From NCBI GenBank assembly GCA_002438845.1, contig DJRG01000087.1, positions 1 to 36,618 of the forward strand: DNA of 36,618 bases, given 5' to 3'. Both the position numbers and the translations under genes were made by a program. This stretch comes from Bacteroidales bacterium UBA6366 (GTDB lineage Bacteria > Bacteroidota > Bacteroidia > Bacteroidales > UBA932). This document shows, in pieces, positions 22,200 through 30,198 of the stretch (position 1 is the first letter of the stretch; each line of letters opens with the position of its first letter). Below the pieces are notes generated by a model. It was not told the DNA's origin, did not search any database, and saw only the letters and a list, made by a program, of their open reading frames with translations.

Positions 22200-23465
22200 A
22201 TGGAAAAGAAAGAAGAAATCACTCTGATTGACGCCTTCAAGGACTTCAAGGAGGAAAAGAACATCGACAGACCGGTGATGATGGGTGTGCTCAAGGACGT
22301 GTTCCTCACCCAGATCGCCAAGACTTACGGTTCGGCTGACAACTTCGACGTCATCATCAACGTCGACAAGGGAGACTGCGAGATCTACCAGAACTTCGAC
22401 ATCGTCGAGGAAGTGGAGAACCCGAACACTCAGATCACCCTCGACCAGATCAAGGCGGAGACCGGGGACGATGACTACGAGATCGGTGATGTCTACACCA
22501 AAAAGCTGTCCCTCGCGTCCTTCGGTCGAAGGGGAATCCTGAACATCAGGCAGAATCTCCAGGGCCGCATCATGGACATCGACAAGGCGAATGTCTTCAA
22601 GGCCTATTCTGACAAGGTCGGCGAGATCTTCACGGGCGAGATCTACCAGACATGGTCAAAGGAGGTCATCATCCTTGACGACGACAACAACGAGTTGCAC
22701 CTGCCTAAGGCCGAGCAGATCCCGGGCGAGAGATTCAAGAAGGGAGACACAATCCGCGCGATCATCAAGAGCGTGGAGATGAAGAACAACACGACTCCTT
22801 ACATCACTCTTTCCAGGACTTCCAACGAGTTTCTTGAGAAGCTCTTCGAGCATGAGGTACCGGAGATATTCGACGGTCTGATCACCATCAAGAAGGTTGT
22901 CCGTGTCCCTGGTGAGCGCGCCAAGGTGGCGGTCGAGTCCTACGACGAAAGAATCGACCCGATCGGAGCCTGCATCGGTGTGAAGGGGGCCAGAATCATC
23001 GGTATCGTGCGCGAGCTCCGCAACGAGAACATCGATGTGCTTCAGTGGACCAACAACACGCAGCTTCTCATCCAGAGGGCTCTCAACCCGGCAAGGGTGT
23101 CTTCAATCGATCTGGGGAACTCGGAGACCGACAAGATCAAGGTCTACATGCAGCCTGACGAGGTCAAGAAAGGCATCGGACGCGGCGGTTGCAACATCAA
23201 ACTGGCCGGAATGCTTGTCGGAAGGGAGATCGAGGTTTGGAGAGAGCTTCCTAAAGACGAGACTCAGGAAGAGGAGGACGTGCTTCTCAGCGAGTTCAGC
23301 AACGAGATCGACCAGTGGGTCATCGACCGCCTTGAGGCGATCGGATGCGACACGGCCAAGAGCGTGCTCGCTTTCACGCCTGAGGACATCGCCAAGAGGG
23401 CTGACCTTGAGGACGAGACCGTGGCCGAGGTGTTCAGGATCCTGAGAGCCGAATTTGAGGAATAG
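22200..23465 (+). CDS. nusA: Transcription termination/antitermination protein NusA
   Basis: RNA polymerase-binding factor controlling pausing, termination and antitermination, 421 residues. The N-terminal polymerase-binding domain spans roughly 1-125. The S1 domain is around 135-200 (GEIFTGEIYQTWSKEVIILD). The KH1 and KH2 region contains DPIGACIGVKGARI and GIGRGGCNIKLAGMLVGREI. The C-terminal part has one helix-hairpin-type segment (AFTPEDIAKRADLEDETVAEVF) and lacks the duplicated acidic repeats of E. coli NusA, as is usual outside Proteobacteria. It is the middle gene of the rimP-nusA-infB operon, where the leader hairpin could be a point of feedback. Confidence 0.95.
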   Translation: MEKKEEITLIDAFKDFKEEKNIDRPVMMGVLKDVFLTQIAKTYGSADNFDVIINVDKGDCEIYQNFDIVEEVENPNTQITLDQIKAETGDDDYEIGDVYTKKLSLASFGRRGILNIRQNLQGRIMDIDKANVFKAYSDKVGEIFTGEIYQTWSKEVIILDDDNNELHLPKAEQIPGERFKKGDTIRAIIKSVEMKNNTTPYITLSRTSNEFLEKLFEHEVPEIFDGLITIKKVVRVPGERAKVAVESYDERIDPIGACIGVKGARIIGIVRELRNENIDVLQWTNNTQLLIQRALNPARVSSIDLGNSETDKIKVYMQPDEVKKGIGRGGCNIKLAGMLVGREIEVWRELPKDETQEEEDVLLSEFSNEIDQWVIDRLEAIGCDTAKSVLAFTPEDIAKRADLEDETVAEVFRILRAEFEE

Positions 23466-23551
23466 TCCAACCGGACAAACAATCGGCGAACGGCGGAAAG
23501 TTGCCGCGGATTTGGCGAAAAATAATTTACGTTTACCAAAAGGGGTTGAAT

Positions 23552-26494
23552 ATGGCAGAAATCAGACTAAACAAAATAATAAGAACCTATAATATCGGAC
23601 TTCAGAACCTGGTGGACTTCCTGGCCAGCAAGGGAGTGGAGGTCGAAGCGAATCCGAATGCCAAGATTTCGGACGAGCACCTTCCGGCGATAGAAAAGCA
23701 GTTCGGAAAGGACCTTGAACTCAAGCAGGCCTCCGAGAAAGTCGACATAAAACTCAACGAGATTCTCGAGAAGACATCCAGGAAGCAGCAGGAAACCGCC
23801 CGCGAGGAAGAATTCGAGGAACCAGTCAAAGAGACCGTCATTAAGACAACCATCATCACTCCGGTGGAGCCCAAGGCCCAGCAGGAGTCCGCTCCGGAGG
23901 TCAAGCAACCGGAGCAGTCTCAGCCAGAGGCTGTCATCGAGAAGCCGGTCGAGGAAAAGGCCGAGCCTGCCGACGAGCCGGTGAAGGAGCCGGAGCCTCA
24001 GCCGGAACCTGAGCCTCAGCCAGAGACTGTCGCCGAGAAACCGGTCGAGGAAAAGGCCGAACCTGCCGACGAGCCGGTGAAAGAGCCGGAATCTCTGCCA
24101 GAGCCTGTCAAGGCTGAGCCTGCCAAGACAGAAACCCCTGCCCAAACCCCGGCGGAGGGAAGCTCCGTCCATGACGGTGCCAGACGCTTGAGCAAGCACG
24201 AGAAGAAACTTGCTGCGGCGGCAAGGCAGAAAGAGGAACAGGAGAGAGCCCGGCAACAGCAGCCGCAACCTCAGGCCAAGCCGGAAGTCAAAGAGGAGAA
24301 ATCCGCGACAGAAAGCTCCGCTCCGGGGCTCAAGGTTCTTGGTAAGATCGACCTGTCCCAGTTCGAGCCTAAGAAGGGCAACAAGAAGAGGGAGAGAATC
24401 GCCAAGGGAAGCCAGAAGGTTGATGTGGCGAAGGAAGGCAAACAAGCCGACAACAGCTCTCGCAAAGACAAAAACAAGAATGCCAAGCAGGCTCAGGATC
24501 AGGGCAAGGGCGGAAAGAAACGCAACCGTGGCGCCGATCGCTTCAAACCGGTCATGACCGAGGAGGAGCAGGAGGCGATGCAGAAGGAAATCCAGAAGCA
24601 GGTCAAAGAGACCTACGCCAGGATGAACGACAACAAGAAGAACAACTTCGGAGCCAAATACAGAAAGGAGAAGAGGGAGCAGGCCGCCGCCAAGTCCCAG
24701 GAGGAGATGGCACAGGAGATAGCCGAGAAGAAAGTTCTCAAGGTCACGGAGTTCGTGACCGTGAACGACCTCGCTACCCTCATGAACAACACCCCGGTCA
24801 ACGAGGTCATCAAGGCTTGCATGGATCTCGGCCTTATGGTGTCCATCAACCAGAGGCTTGACGCCGAGGCTCTTGTGCTTGTGGCCGAGCAGTTCGGCTA
24901 TAAGGTGGAGTTCGTCACGGCGGACATCTCGGAAGAGATCGCCGAAAGCAGCGAGCAGGCCGACCGTGAGGAAGATCTCGTTCCAAGGCCACCGATCATC
25001 ACGGTGATGGGACACGTTGACCACGGTAAGACATCGTTGCTCGACTATATTCGCAAATCAAATGTCATTGCCGGGGAGGCGGGAGGTATCACGCAGCACA
25101 TCGGCGCCTACAACGTGAAGCTTCCTGACGGCAGAAGAATCACATTCCTGGACACTCCTGGCCATGAGGCGTTCACCGCCATGCGTGCCCGTGGTGCCCA
25201 GCTCACCGACCTTGCGATCATCATCATCGCCGCCGACGACGCGGTGATGCCGCAGACAGTCGAGGCCATCAATCATGCGCAGGCAGCCGGAGTACCTATG
25301 GTCTTTGCCATCAACAAGATCGACAAGCCAGGTGCGCAGCCGGAGAGGATTTACCAGCAATTGGCGCAAATGAATATCCTCACGGAGGCGTGGGGTGGAA
25401 AATACCAGTGTCAGGAGATTTCCGCTAAGAAGGGCATCAATGTGGACAAGCTTCTTGAGAAGGTGCTCCTTGAGACCGATCTTCTTGACCTCAAGGCCAA
25501 TCCGAACAAGAATGGAGTGGGGGCCGTCATTGAGTCATCCCTTGACAAGGGACGCGGCTATCTCGCCACGGTTCTTGTGCAGGACGGTACCCTCAGGACC
25601 GGTGACATGGTGCTGAGCGGCAGTTACTACGGCCGTGTGAAGGCCATGTTCAACGAGCGTGGACAGAAAGTGAAAGAAGCTGGTCCATCTACCCCGGTTT
25701 CAATCCTTGGTCTCAATGGGGCTCCGAGCGCTGGTGACAAGTTCAATGTGATGAGCGACGAGAAGGAGGCCAAGGCGATCGCCAACAAGCGTGAGCAGCT
25801 GCTGCGCATCCAGGGCATCAAGACCCAGAAGCACATGACCCTTGAGGAGATCGGACGAAGGATAGCCATCGGCAACTTCAAGGAACTCAACGTCATCGTG
25901 AAAGGTGACGTGGACGGATCTGTGGAGGCTCTGTCCGACTCTCTCATCAAGCTCTCTACCGAGCAGGTTCGAGTTAACGTGATCCACAAGGCTGTCGGAG
26001 CTATTTCCGAGTCAGATGTGATACTGGCCGAGGCTTCTGATGCTGTTATCATCGGATTCCAGGTACGTCCTTCGACCGATGCAAGGAAACTCGCTGACGA
26101 GCAGGGAATCGAAATCCGTCTATACTCCGTCATCTACGACGCGATCAACGATGTCAAGGACGGTATCGAGGGTATGCTTGAGCCTATCAAGAAGGAGGAG
26201 ATCACCGGAACCGCGGAGGTCAAGCAGACCTTCAAGATCTCCAAGGTCGGCACGATCGCAGGATGTCTTGTCAGGGATGGTAAGATCTCCAAGACATCGC
26301 AGTGCAGGCTTATCAGGGACGGTATCGTTGTCTACACCGGAGAACTCGCCTCGCTCAAGAGGGGCAAGGATGACGTCAAGGAGGTCTCTGCCGGAATGGA
26401 GTGCGGTATAGGCATCGAGAAGTTCAACGACCTGAAGGTCGGCGACAGCATCGAAGCGTTCGTCATCACCGAAATCAAACAGAAGTTGGATTAA
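23552..26494 (+). CDS. infB: Translation initiation factor IF-2
   Basis: GTPase that places fMet-tRNA on the 30S subunit and promotes subunit joining, 980 residues. The IF2N segment is at the N-terminus (IRLNKIIRTYNIGLQNLVDFL). A long charged linker follows that contains two copies of EKPVEEKAEPADEPVKEPE. The G domain has GHVDHGKT (487-494), DTPGH (534-538) and NKID (588-591), followed by the IF2 domains II, III and IV. I chose ATG 23552, preceded by AGGGG as a Shine-Dalgarno-like site and by GAATATG across the start. The open frame back to 23501 lacks support. Its TAA stop overlaps the stop codon of convergent folP. Confidence 0.97.
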   Translation: MAEIRLNKIIRTYNIGLQNLVDFLASKGVEVEANPNAKISDEHLPAIEKQFGKDLELKQASEKVDIKLNEILEKTSRKQQETAREEEFEEPVKETVIKTTIITPVEPKAQQESAPEVKQPEQSQPEAVIEKPVEEKAEPADEPVKEPEPQPEPEPQPETVAEKPVEEKAEPADEPVKEPESLPEPVKAEPAKTETPAQTPAEGSSVHDGARRLSKHEKKLAAAARQKEEQERARQQQPQPQAKPEVKEEKSATESSAPGLKVLGKIDLSQFEPKKGNKKRERIAKGSQKVDVAKEGKQADNSSRKDKNKNAKQAQDQGKGGKKRNRGADRFKPVMTEEEQEAMQKEIQKQVKETYARMNDNKKNNFGAKYRKEKREQAAAKSQEEMAQEIAEKKVLKVTEFVTVNDLATLMNNTPVNEVIKACMDLGLMVSINQRLDAEALVLVAEQFGYKVEFVTADISEEIAESSEQADREEDLVPRPPIITVMGHVDHGKTSLLDYIRKSNVIAGEAGGITQHIGAYNVKLPDGRRITFLDTPGHEAFTAMRARGAQLTDLAIIIIAADDAVMPQTVEAINHAQAAGVPMVFAINKIDKPGAQPERIYQQLAQMNILTEAWGGKYQCQEISAKKGINVDKLLEKVLLETDLLDLKANPNKNGVGAVIESSLDKGRGYLATVLVQDGTLRTGDMVLSGSYYGRVKAMFNERGQKVKEAGPSTPVSILGLNGAPSAGDKFNVMSDEKEAKAIANKREQLLRIQGIKTQKHMTLEEIGRRIAIGNFKELNVIVKGDVDGSVEALSDSLIKLSTEQVRVNVIHKAVGAISESDVILAEASDAVIIGFQVRPSTDARKLADEQGIEIRLYSVIYDAINDVKDGIEGMLEPIKKEEITGTAEVKQTFKISKVGTIAGCLVRDGKISKTSQCRLIRDGIVVYTGELASLKRGKDDVKEVSAGMECGIGIEKFNDLKVGDSIEAFVITEIKQKLD
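23939..24091 (+). repeat. Duplicated Glu/Pro-rich segment in the IF-2 linker
   Basis: Two 57-nt copies (23939-23995 and 24035-24091) encode the same 19 residues starting EKPVEEKAEPADEP, offset by 96 nt. The copies differ by a few synonymous bases, so this is a fairly recent in-frame duplication in the disordered linker. Confidence 0.85.
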
Positions 26495-27318
26495 GCCATA
26501 CCATAAAGTAAACGATAGAGTTTGACGGTGCGGACAGCCTCGGCGACATCATGGACGCGGAGGATGTCCGCTCCGTTTTGTAACGCGATGAAGTCGGCGA
26601 CCTGAGTGGCGGGCAGGGCCTCGGACGGAGTAATGCCCAAAGGTCTGAACAGAAAACTCTTGCGGGAAAGGCCCACGAGAATCTCCTTGCCGAACTCCTG
26701 AAGCACCGACATCTCGCGGAGCAACTGCCAGTTCTGCTCCACGGTCTTGGCGAAGCCGAACCCCGGATCCAGAATCCAGTCCTTCACCCCGTGCCTGTCC
26801 GCCTCGGCGGCGATCCCGACAAAGAACTCTCGGACTGCCTCGGTGACGTTGTCATAGTCCGTGAGACTCTGCATATTCTTAGGCGTTCCACGGGTGTGCA
26901 TGGCGATGTACGGCAGCCCAAGCCTTCCGAGCAACGACCACATCTCCTCGCATCCACCGCTGACATCATTCACGATGAAAGGGCCGATGATGTCATAGGC
27001 TCTGCTCACGACCTCTGGGCGGAATGTGTCGATGGAGACACGGACTCCCTCATGCTCAGCCGCAAGAATCCGTAAGGCCGGCTCCAGTCTTCTCCATTCT
27101 TCCTCCTCACTGATTGAATCAGATCCCGGGCGGGTCGAGCAGGCCCCCAGATCGAGAATGTCCGCTCCCGACCCAAGCATATTCACAACCCTGCCACGGA
27201 AAAGCTCCTCGTCAAATGTCCCGTCAGGACGCAGATTGCGGCTGCCCGCAAAAAACGAGTCATCGGTGAGGTTGACGATGCCCATCACCTGGATATTTCT
27301 TGATACGTTGTTCCCCAT
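26491..27318 (-). CDS. folP: Dihydropteroate synthase
   Basis: Folate enzyme that joins p-aminobenzoate and dihydropterin pyrophosphate, 275 residues in a TIM barrel. The N-terminal signature VMGIVNLTDDSFF (11-23) and the second signature DLGACSTRPGSD (56-67) are both present. Later VSIDTFRPEV, a DPGFGFAKT block and GLSRKSF complete the pterin and pABA sites. In sulfonamide-sensitive enzymes the second signature loop contacts the drug, and no resistance inference is made here. ATG 27318 gives the expected N-terminus. The stop codon TAA shares bases with the infB stop (overlap 26491-26494). folP diverges from tmk. Confidence 0.96.
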   Translation of the reverse strand: MGNNVSRNIQVMGIVNLTDDSFFAGSRNLRPDGTFDEELFRGRVVNMLGSGADILDLGACSTRPGSDSISEEEEWRRLEPALRILAAEHEGVRVSIDTFRPEVVSRAYDIIGPFIVNDVSGGCEEMWSLLGRLGLPYIAMHTRGTPKNMQSLTDYDNVTEAVREFFVGIAAEADRHGVKDWILDPGFGFAKTVEQNWQLLREMSVLQEFGKEILVGLSRKSFLFRPLGITPSEALPATQVADFIALQNGADILRVHDVAEAVRTVKLYRLLYGMA

Positions 27319-27328
27319 AATGAAATAA

Positions 27329-27364
27329 TTTTGGACAAAAATAGACAAAAATTGAATATCTTTG
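27329..27364. promoter_or_regulatory. Divergent folP/tmk promoter region
   Basis: For tmk (plus), TATCTTTG at 27357-27364 is a good -7 element. The nearest -33-like TTTTGG starts at 27329, a spacing a few bases longer than usual. For folP (minus), CAAAAATA at 27336-27343 reads TATTTTTG, 17 nt before the start codon, with no clear -33. Confidence 0.5.
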
Positions 27365-27419
27365 CGGTTCGGGAGAAGTTTTGACCACGACTCAAGACCT
27401 CCATAAAAAATCAATCGCT

Positions 27420-28106
27420 ATGCTGGTCGTTCTGGAAGGATTGGATGGCGCTGGCAAGTCCACGCAAGTCAAGAAGTTGAAGGCTTATCTCGAAAAGATA
27501 TGCCCGGAATTGGAGTATATCCACTTTCCAAGATATGACGCGCCGGTCTACGGGGATCTGATCAGCCGGTTCCTGCGTGGGGATTTCGGCAGCAACGAGA
27601 CCGTGCACCCTCAACTGGTCGCTCTGCTGTTCGCCGAGGACAGGCACGGAGCCGCTCCGCAGATGAAGGAGACCCTGGCTGAAGGCGGCTCGGTGCTGCT
27701 TGACAGGTACGTCTACTCAAACATCGCCTACCAATGCGCCAAACTCCATGACATGGCGGAAAAAGAAAGCCTGCGCAAGTGGATAATGGACACTGAATAT
27801 GGCGACTTCGGTCTCCCGAAGCCAGACTTGAATATATTTCTGGACGTTCCTATCTCATTCGTCGAGAGCAGGTTGGAATCGGCGAGGACCGGCAGCGACA
27901 GGGAATATCTCCACGGCTCCCAGGATATTCATGAATCGGACATAGAGTTCCAGAAGCAGGTCCAGGCCCTTTACAGGCAGCAGGTCGCGTCGGATCCGGA
28001 CTTCATCAGGATAGACTGCTCGGACGAGTTCGGGGAGATGCTGCCACCGGACGAGATATTCGCAAAGGTTAAGGAAGTTATTGACGAACACATCGAAACT
28101 AAATGA
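27420..28106 (+). CDS. tmk: Thymidylate (dTMP) kinase
   Basis: Phosphorylates dTMP to dTDP for DNA synthesis, 228 residues, slightly longer than the usual 205-215. The P-loop is GLDGAGKST (7-15). FPRYDAPVYG (37-46) replaces the common FTREP-type loop. The family motif DRYVYS is at 95-100, followed by PDLNIFLDVP. I start at ATG 27420 because the P-loop begins a few residues later. A TTG at 27381 in the same frame is less likely. The end overlaps the start of the BT_3928-like gene by four bases (ATGA), so the pair is translationally coupled. Confidence 0.93.
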   Translation: MLVVLEGLDGAGKSTQVKKLKAYLEKICPELEYIHFPRYDAPVYGDLISRFLRGDFGSNETVHPQLVALLFAEDRHGAAPQMKETLAEGGSVLLDRYVYSNIAYQCAKLHDMAEKESLRKWIMDTEYGDFGLPKPDLNIFLDVPISFVESRLESARTGSDREYLHGSQDIHESDIEFQKQVQALYRQQVASDPDFIRIDCSDEFGEMLPPDEIFAKVKEVIDEHIETK

Positions 28107-29332
28107 ACAACGTATTTTTCTTCAGGCTCAGAAGGCTGTGCGCATTCATCATAGGGGTGGTATTTCTGATCGCCGGGATATTCAAACTGCTTGATCCTGT
28201 CGGAGCGGGGCTGGTGATGGAAGGATATTTCAGGTTCTTCCATGTCACGTTCCTGCTGCCGGCGGCGAAGGTGGCCGCCTTGATTTTTGCCCTTGCCGAG
28301 GCCTTCCTCGGAGCCGCGATGATCAGCGGGGTCTGGCGGAAGCAGGTCGCGATCATCACTTCGGCGATGATTGTCTTCTTCACGGTTCTGACGTTGTTCC
28401 TGGCCATATTCAATCCTGTCAGCCTGACCGACTGCGGGTGCTTCGGCGAGGTCATCCATCTGACCAACTTCCAGACCTTCCTCAAGAATCTGGTTCTGCT
28501 GGCCTTGGCGATGGTAGCTTTCCTGCCGTTCAAGCATTTTGGGAAGAACAGGAAGCGGAAATATGTCTCCTTCGGCATCGCGTCGGCCTCGATCATTCTC
28601 TTCGCTGTCTATTCGTTGGCAACGATCCCGCTCGTGGACTACACGGAGTTCACTCCGGGAAGTGAGTTGCTGGCATCCAATAATGACGGCGATAAGGACT
28701 CCGGCTACTATAAATCGACAATCATCTACGAGAAAAACGGACAGGAAGGAGCCTTTGATCTGGACAATCTGCCGGACTCGACCTGGACATACGTCCGCAC
28801 AGAGACCATCTTCATCAACGGAACGGACATCGAGGACAACAATCCCGCGCTCTCGTTCGCGGACTCTTTGGGCAATTATCAGGATGAGCTGGCGACTCTC
28901 GGCAATGTGCTTGCGGTTTCGGTTTATGAGCCGTCCAAGACCAACGGAGTTTTCTGGACAAAGATAGCCGCTGCTTTTGACGGTGCGAAAGCCGCCGGCT
29001 TCACCCCACTGATGCTGGTTTCATCCACAAAGGAACAGTTTGACCGATTGCCTGTGATCATGCCGGAAGTGCATTCAAGCCTTGTAGGTTCGACATATTT
29101 CGCTGACAAGAAGACTCTCGTCACCCTCAACCGCTCGAACGGCGGTGCGACATGGTTCAACGACGGCCAGCTCATCCGGAAATATCCACACAGAAGCATC
29201 CCTTCCGAAGAGACCCTTCGCGAGATGGCGGAAGACGACCCGACCGAGGAGATGCTGCGTCACAGCACCAAGATCCGTCTCCGATTCCAAGGCTTCATGC
29301 TCTATGTCTTCGCCGTTCTGCTGATACTCTAA
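28103..29332 (+). CDS. BT_3928-type DoxX/MauE-like integral membrane protein
   Basis: Inner-membrane protein of 409 residues. Four N-terminal helices (about 9-29, 53-75, 80-105, 120-142) form a DoxX/MauE-like domain with the Cys motif DCGCFGE (110-116). A fifth helix lies near 155-172. A soluble domain of about 210 residues follows, and the chain ends with a hydrophobic helix (GFMLYVFAVLLIL). MauE/DoxX relatives are linked to quinone or thiol redox chemistry. The CxC pair is consistent with that, but the function of this Bacteroidota family is not established to my knowledge. It overlaps tmk by 4 nt. Confidence 0.83.
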   Translation: MNNVFFFRLRRLCAFIIGVVFLIAGIFKLLDPVGAGLVMEGYFRFFHVTFLLPAAKVAALIFALAEAFLGAAMISGVWRKQVAIITSAMIVFFTVLTLFLAIFNPVSLTDCGCFGEVIHLTNFQTFLKNLVLLALAMVAFLPFKHFGKNRKRKYVSFGIASASIILFAVYSLATIPLVDYTEFTPGSELLASNNDGDKDSGYYKSTIIYEKNGQEGAFDLDNLPDSTWTYVRTETIFINGTDIEDNNPALSFADSLGNYQDELATLGNVLAVSVYEPSKTNGVFWTKIAAAFDGAKAAGFTPLMLVSSTKEQFDRLPVIMPEVHSSLVGSTYFADKKTLVTLNRSNGGATWFNDGQLIRKYPHRSIPSEETLREMAEDDPTEEMLRHSTKIRLRFQGFMLYVFAVLLIL

Positions 29333-29553
29333 AAGCGCAATCACATTCATCTCTCCAGCGTGCTGAACAAGGCCGCTGAATTGATGCGTCTCTCTCCGGG
29401 CCTCTCCTGACAAGTGGGTAAAATAATCGCTATGCACTTACGCCTTGCCTTCTTTATACATCGGCTACGTCAATGCGGAGACGCTACAAACAAGATTACT
29501 GTATATGTTTGAATATTAAATGAATAACAATATGCCTTTAGCCCCGATAATCG
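29333..29553. other. 221-bp intergenic region between convergent genes, unassigned
   Basis: No gene is supported here. It contains short open frames on the plus strand, including one from 29432 (26 residues) and one from 29520 to 29579 (19 residues, starting MNNNMPLAP and running into aroK antisense). The string ATAATCGCTA occurs twice (about 29424 and 29547). No clear intrinsic terminator was found for either flanking gene. A small RNA or dispersed intergenic element is possible but not shown. Confidence 0.3.
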
Positions 29554-30129
29554 CTAAAGTGGGAAGCTATATTCCTTGATTTTCAATACGTTGGTCTCCA
29601 CGCACTCTTTGATGAGCGCAGCGATTTGGGCGAAGGTCAGGCCGTCGATGTCGATGATGTGGTGGGCGGTGGCAAGGTACTGTGGGGAGCGGGCCTGCAT
29701 CAGGGATTCTATGCGGTGGCGTAGGGTTTCCTTGCGCGCCGGCTGGGCTGAACTGAGCATCGGGCGCCCTTCGGAATGGCCGTCGAGGTTGCCCAGGAGG
29801 GTCTCTGTGGTGGCGCGGAGATAAAAACAATCGCTGTGCCGGCGGATCAGCTGACTGCAGGACTCGGAAGTCACAGTGCCGCCGCCGAGGGAAAGGATGG
29901 CGCGGGGGCGGGCGGAATCACTGAATATCTCCTCAAGGGCCTCACGCTCCATCCGGCGGAAAGCCGCTTCACCATATTCATTGAATATTTCGGGAATATC
30001 CTTGCCCTGCTTTTCCTCAATGTAGGTGTCAAGGTCGATCAGGCGGCATTCAGGGAGCAGCGTAGCGAGGATTCTCCCGACACTGCTCTTGCCGCAGCCC
30101 ATAAAGCCTATGAGGGATATGTCTTTCAT
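29554..30129 (-). CDS. aroK: Shikimate kinase
   Basis: Phosphorylates shikimate at the 3-hydroxyl in aromatic amino acid synthesis, 191 residues. The Walker A motif is GFMGCGKSS (8-16). The shikimate-binding residues are D34 in IDLDTYIEEK, R58 in the FRRMER block and the GGG of LSLGGGTVT (81-84). The lid region with GRPML follows. I use ATG 30129. An in-frame ATG at 30162 would add 11 residues with no family support. GAATATG straddles the start. It lies 69 nt downstream of parC on the same strand with no terminator evident, so co-transcription is possible. Confidence 0.93.
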   Translation of the reverse strand: MKDISLIGFMGCGKSSVGRILATLLPECRLIDLDTYIEEKQGKDIPEIFNEYGEAAFRRMEREALEEIFSDSARPRAILSLGGGTVTSESCSQLIRRHSDCFYLRATTETLLGNLDGHSEGRPMLSSAQPARKETLRHRIESLMQARSPQYLATAHHIIDIDGLTFAQIAALIKECVETNVLKIKEYSFPL

Positions 30130-30198
30130 ATTCACCTTGCAACTTTCGTCTCTCGGAGCCACGAATGCCTCTGATGATTTATGAATATGCCAACGTTT

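Noticed and set aside
23567..25024. A 485-codon open frame antisense to infB, and similar long antisense frames such as 3523-4527 opposite purB
   Set aside because: They follow from the GC-rich, biased codon use of infB and purB. The translated products are Leu/Gly/Arg or Val/Asp-rich with no domain signal, while the sense frames encode complete known proteins.
27381..27419. TTG start for tmk at 27381
   Set aside because: It adds 13 residues before the P-loop without family support. ATG 27420 puts the P-loop at the usual place.
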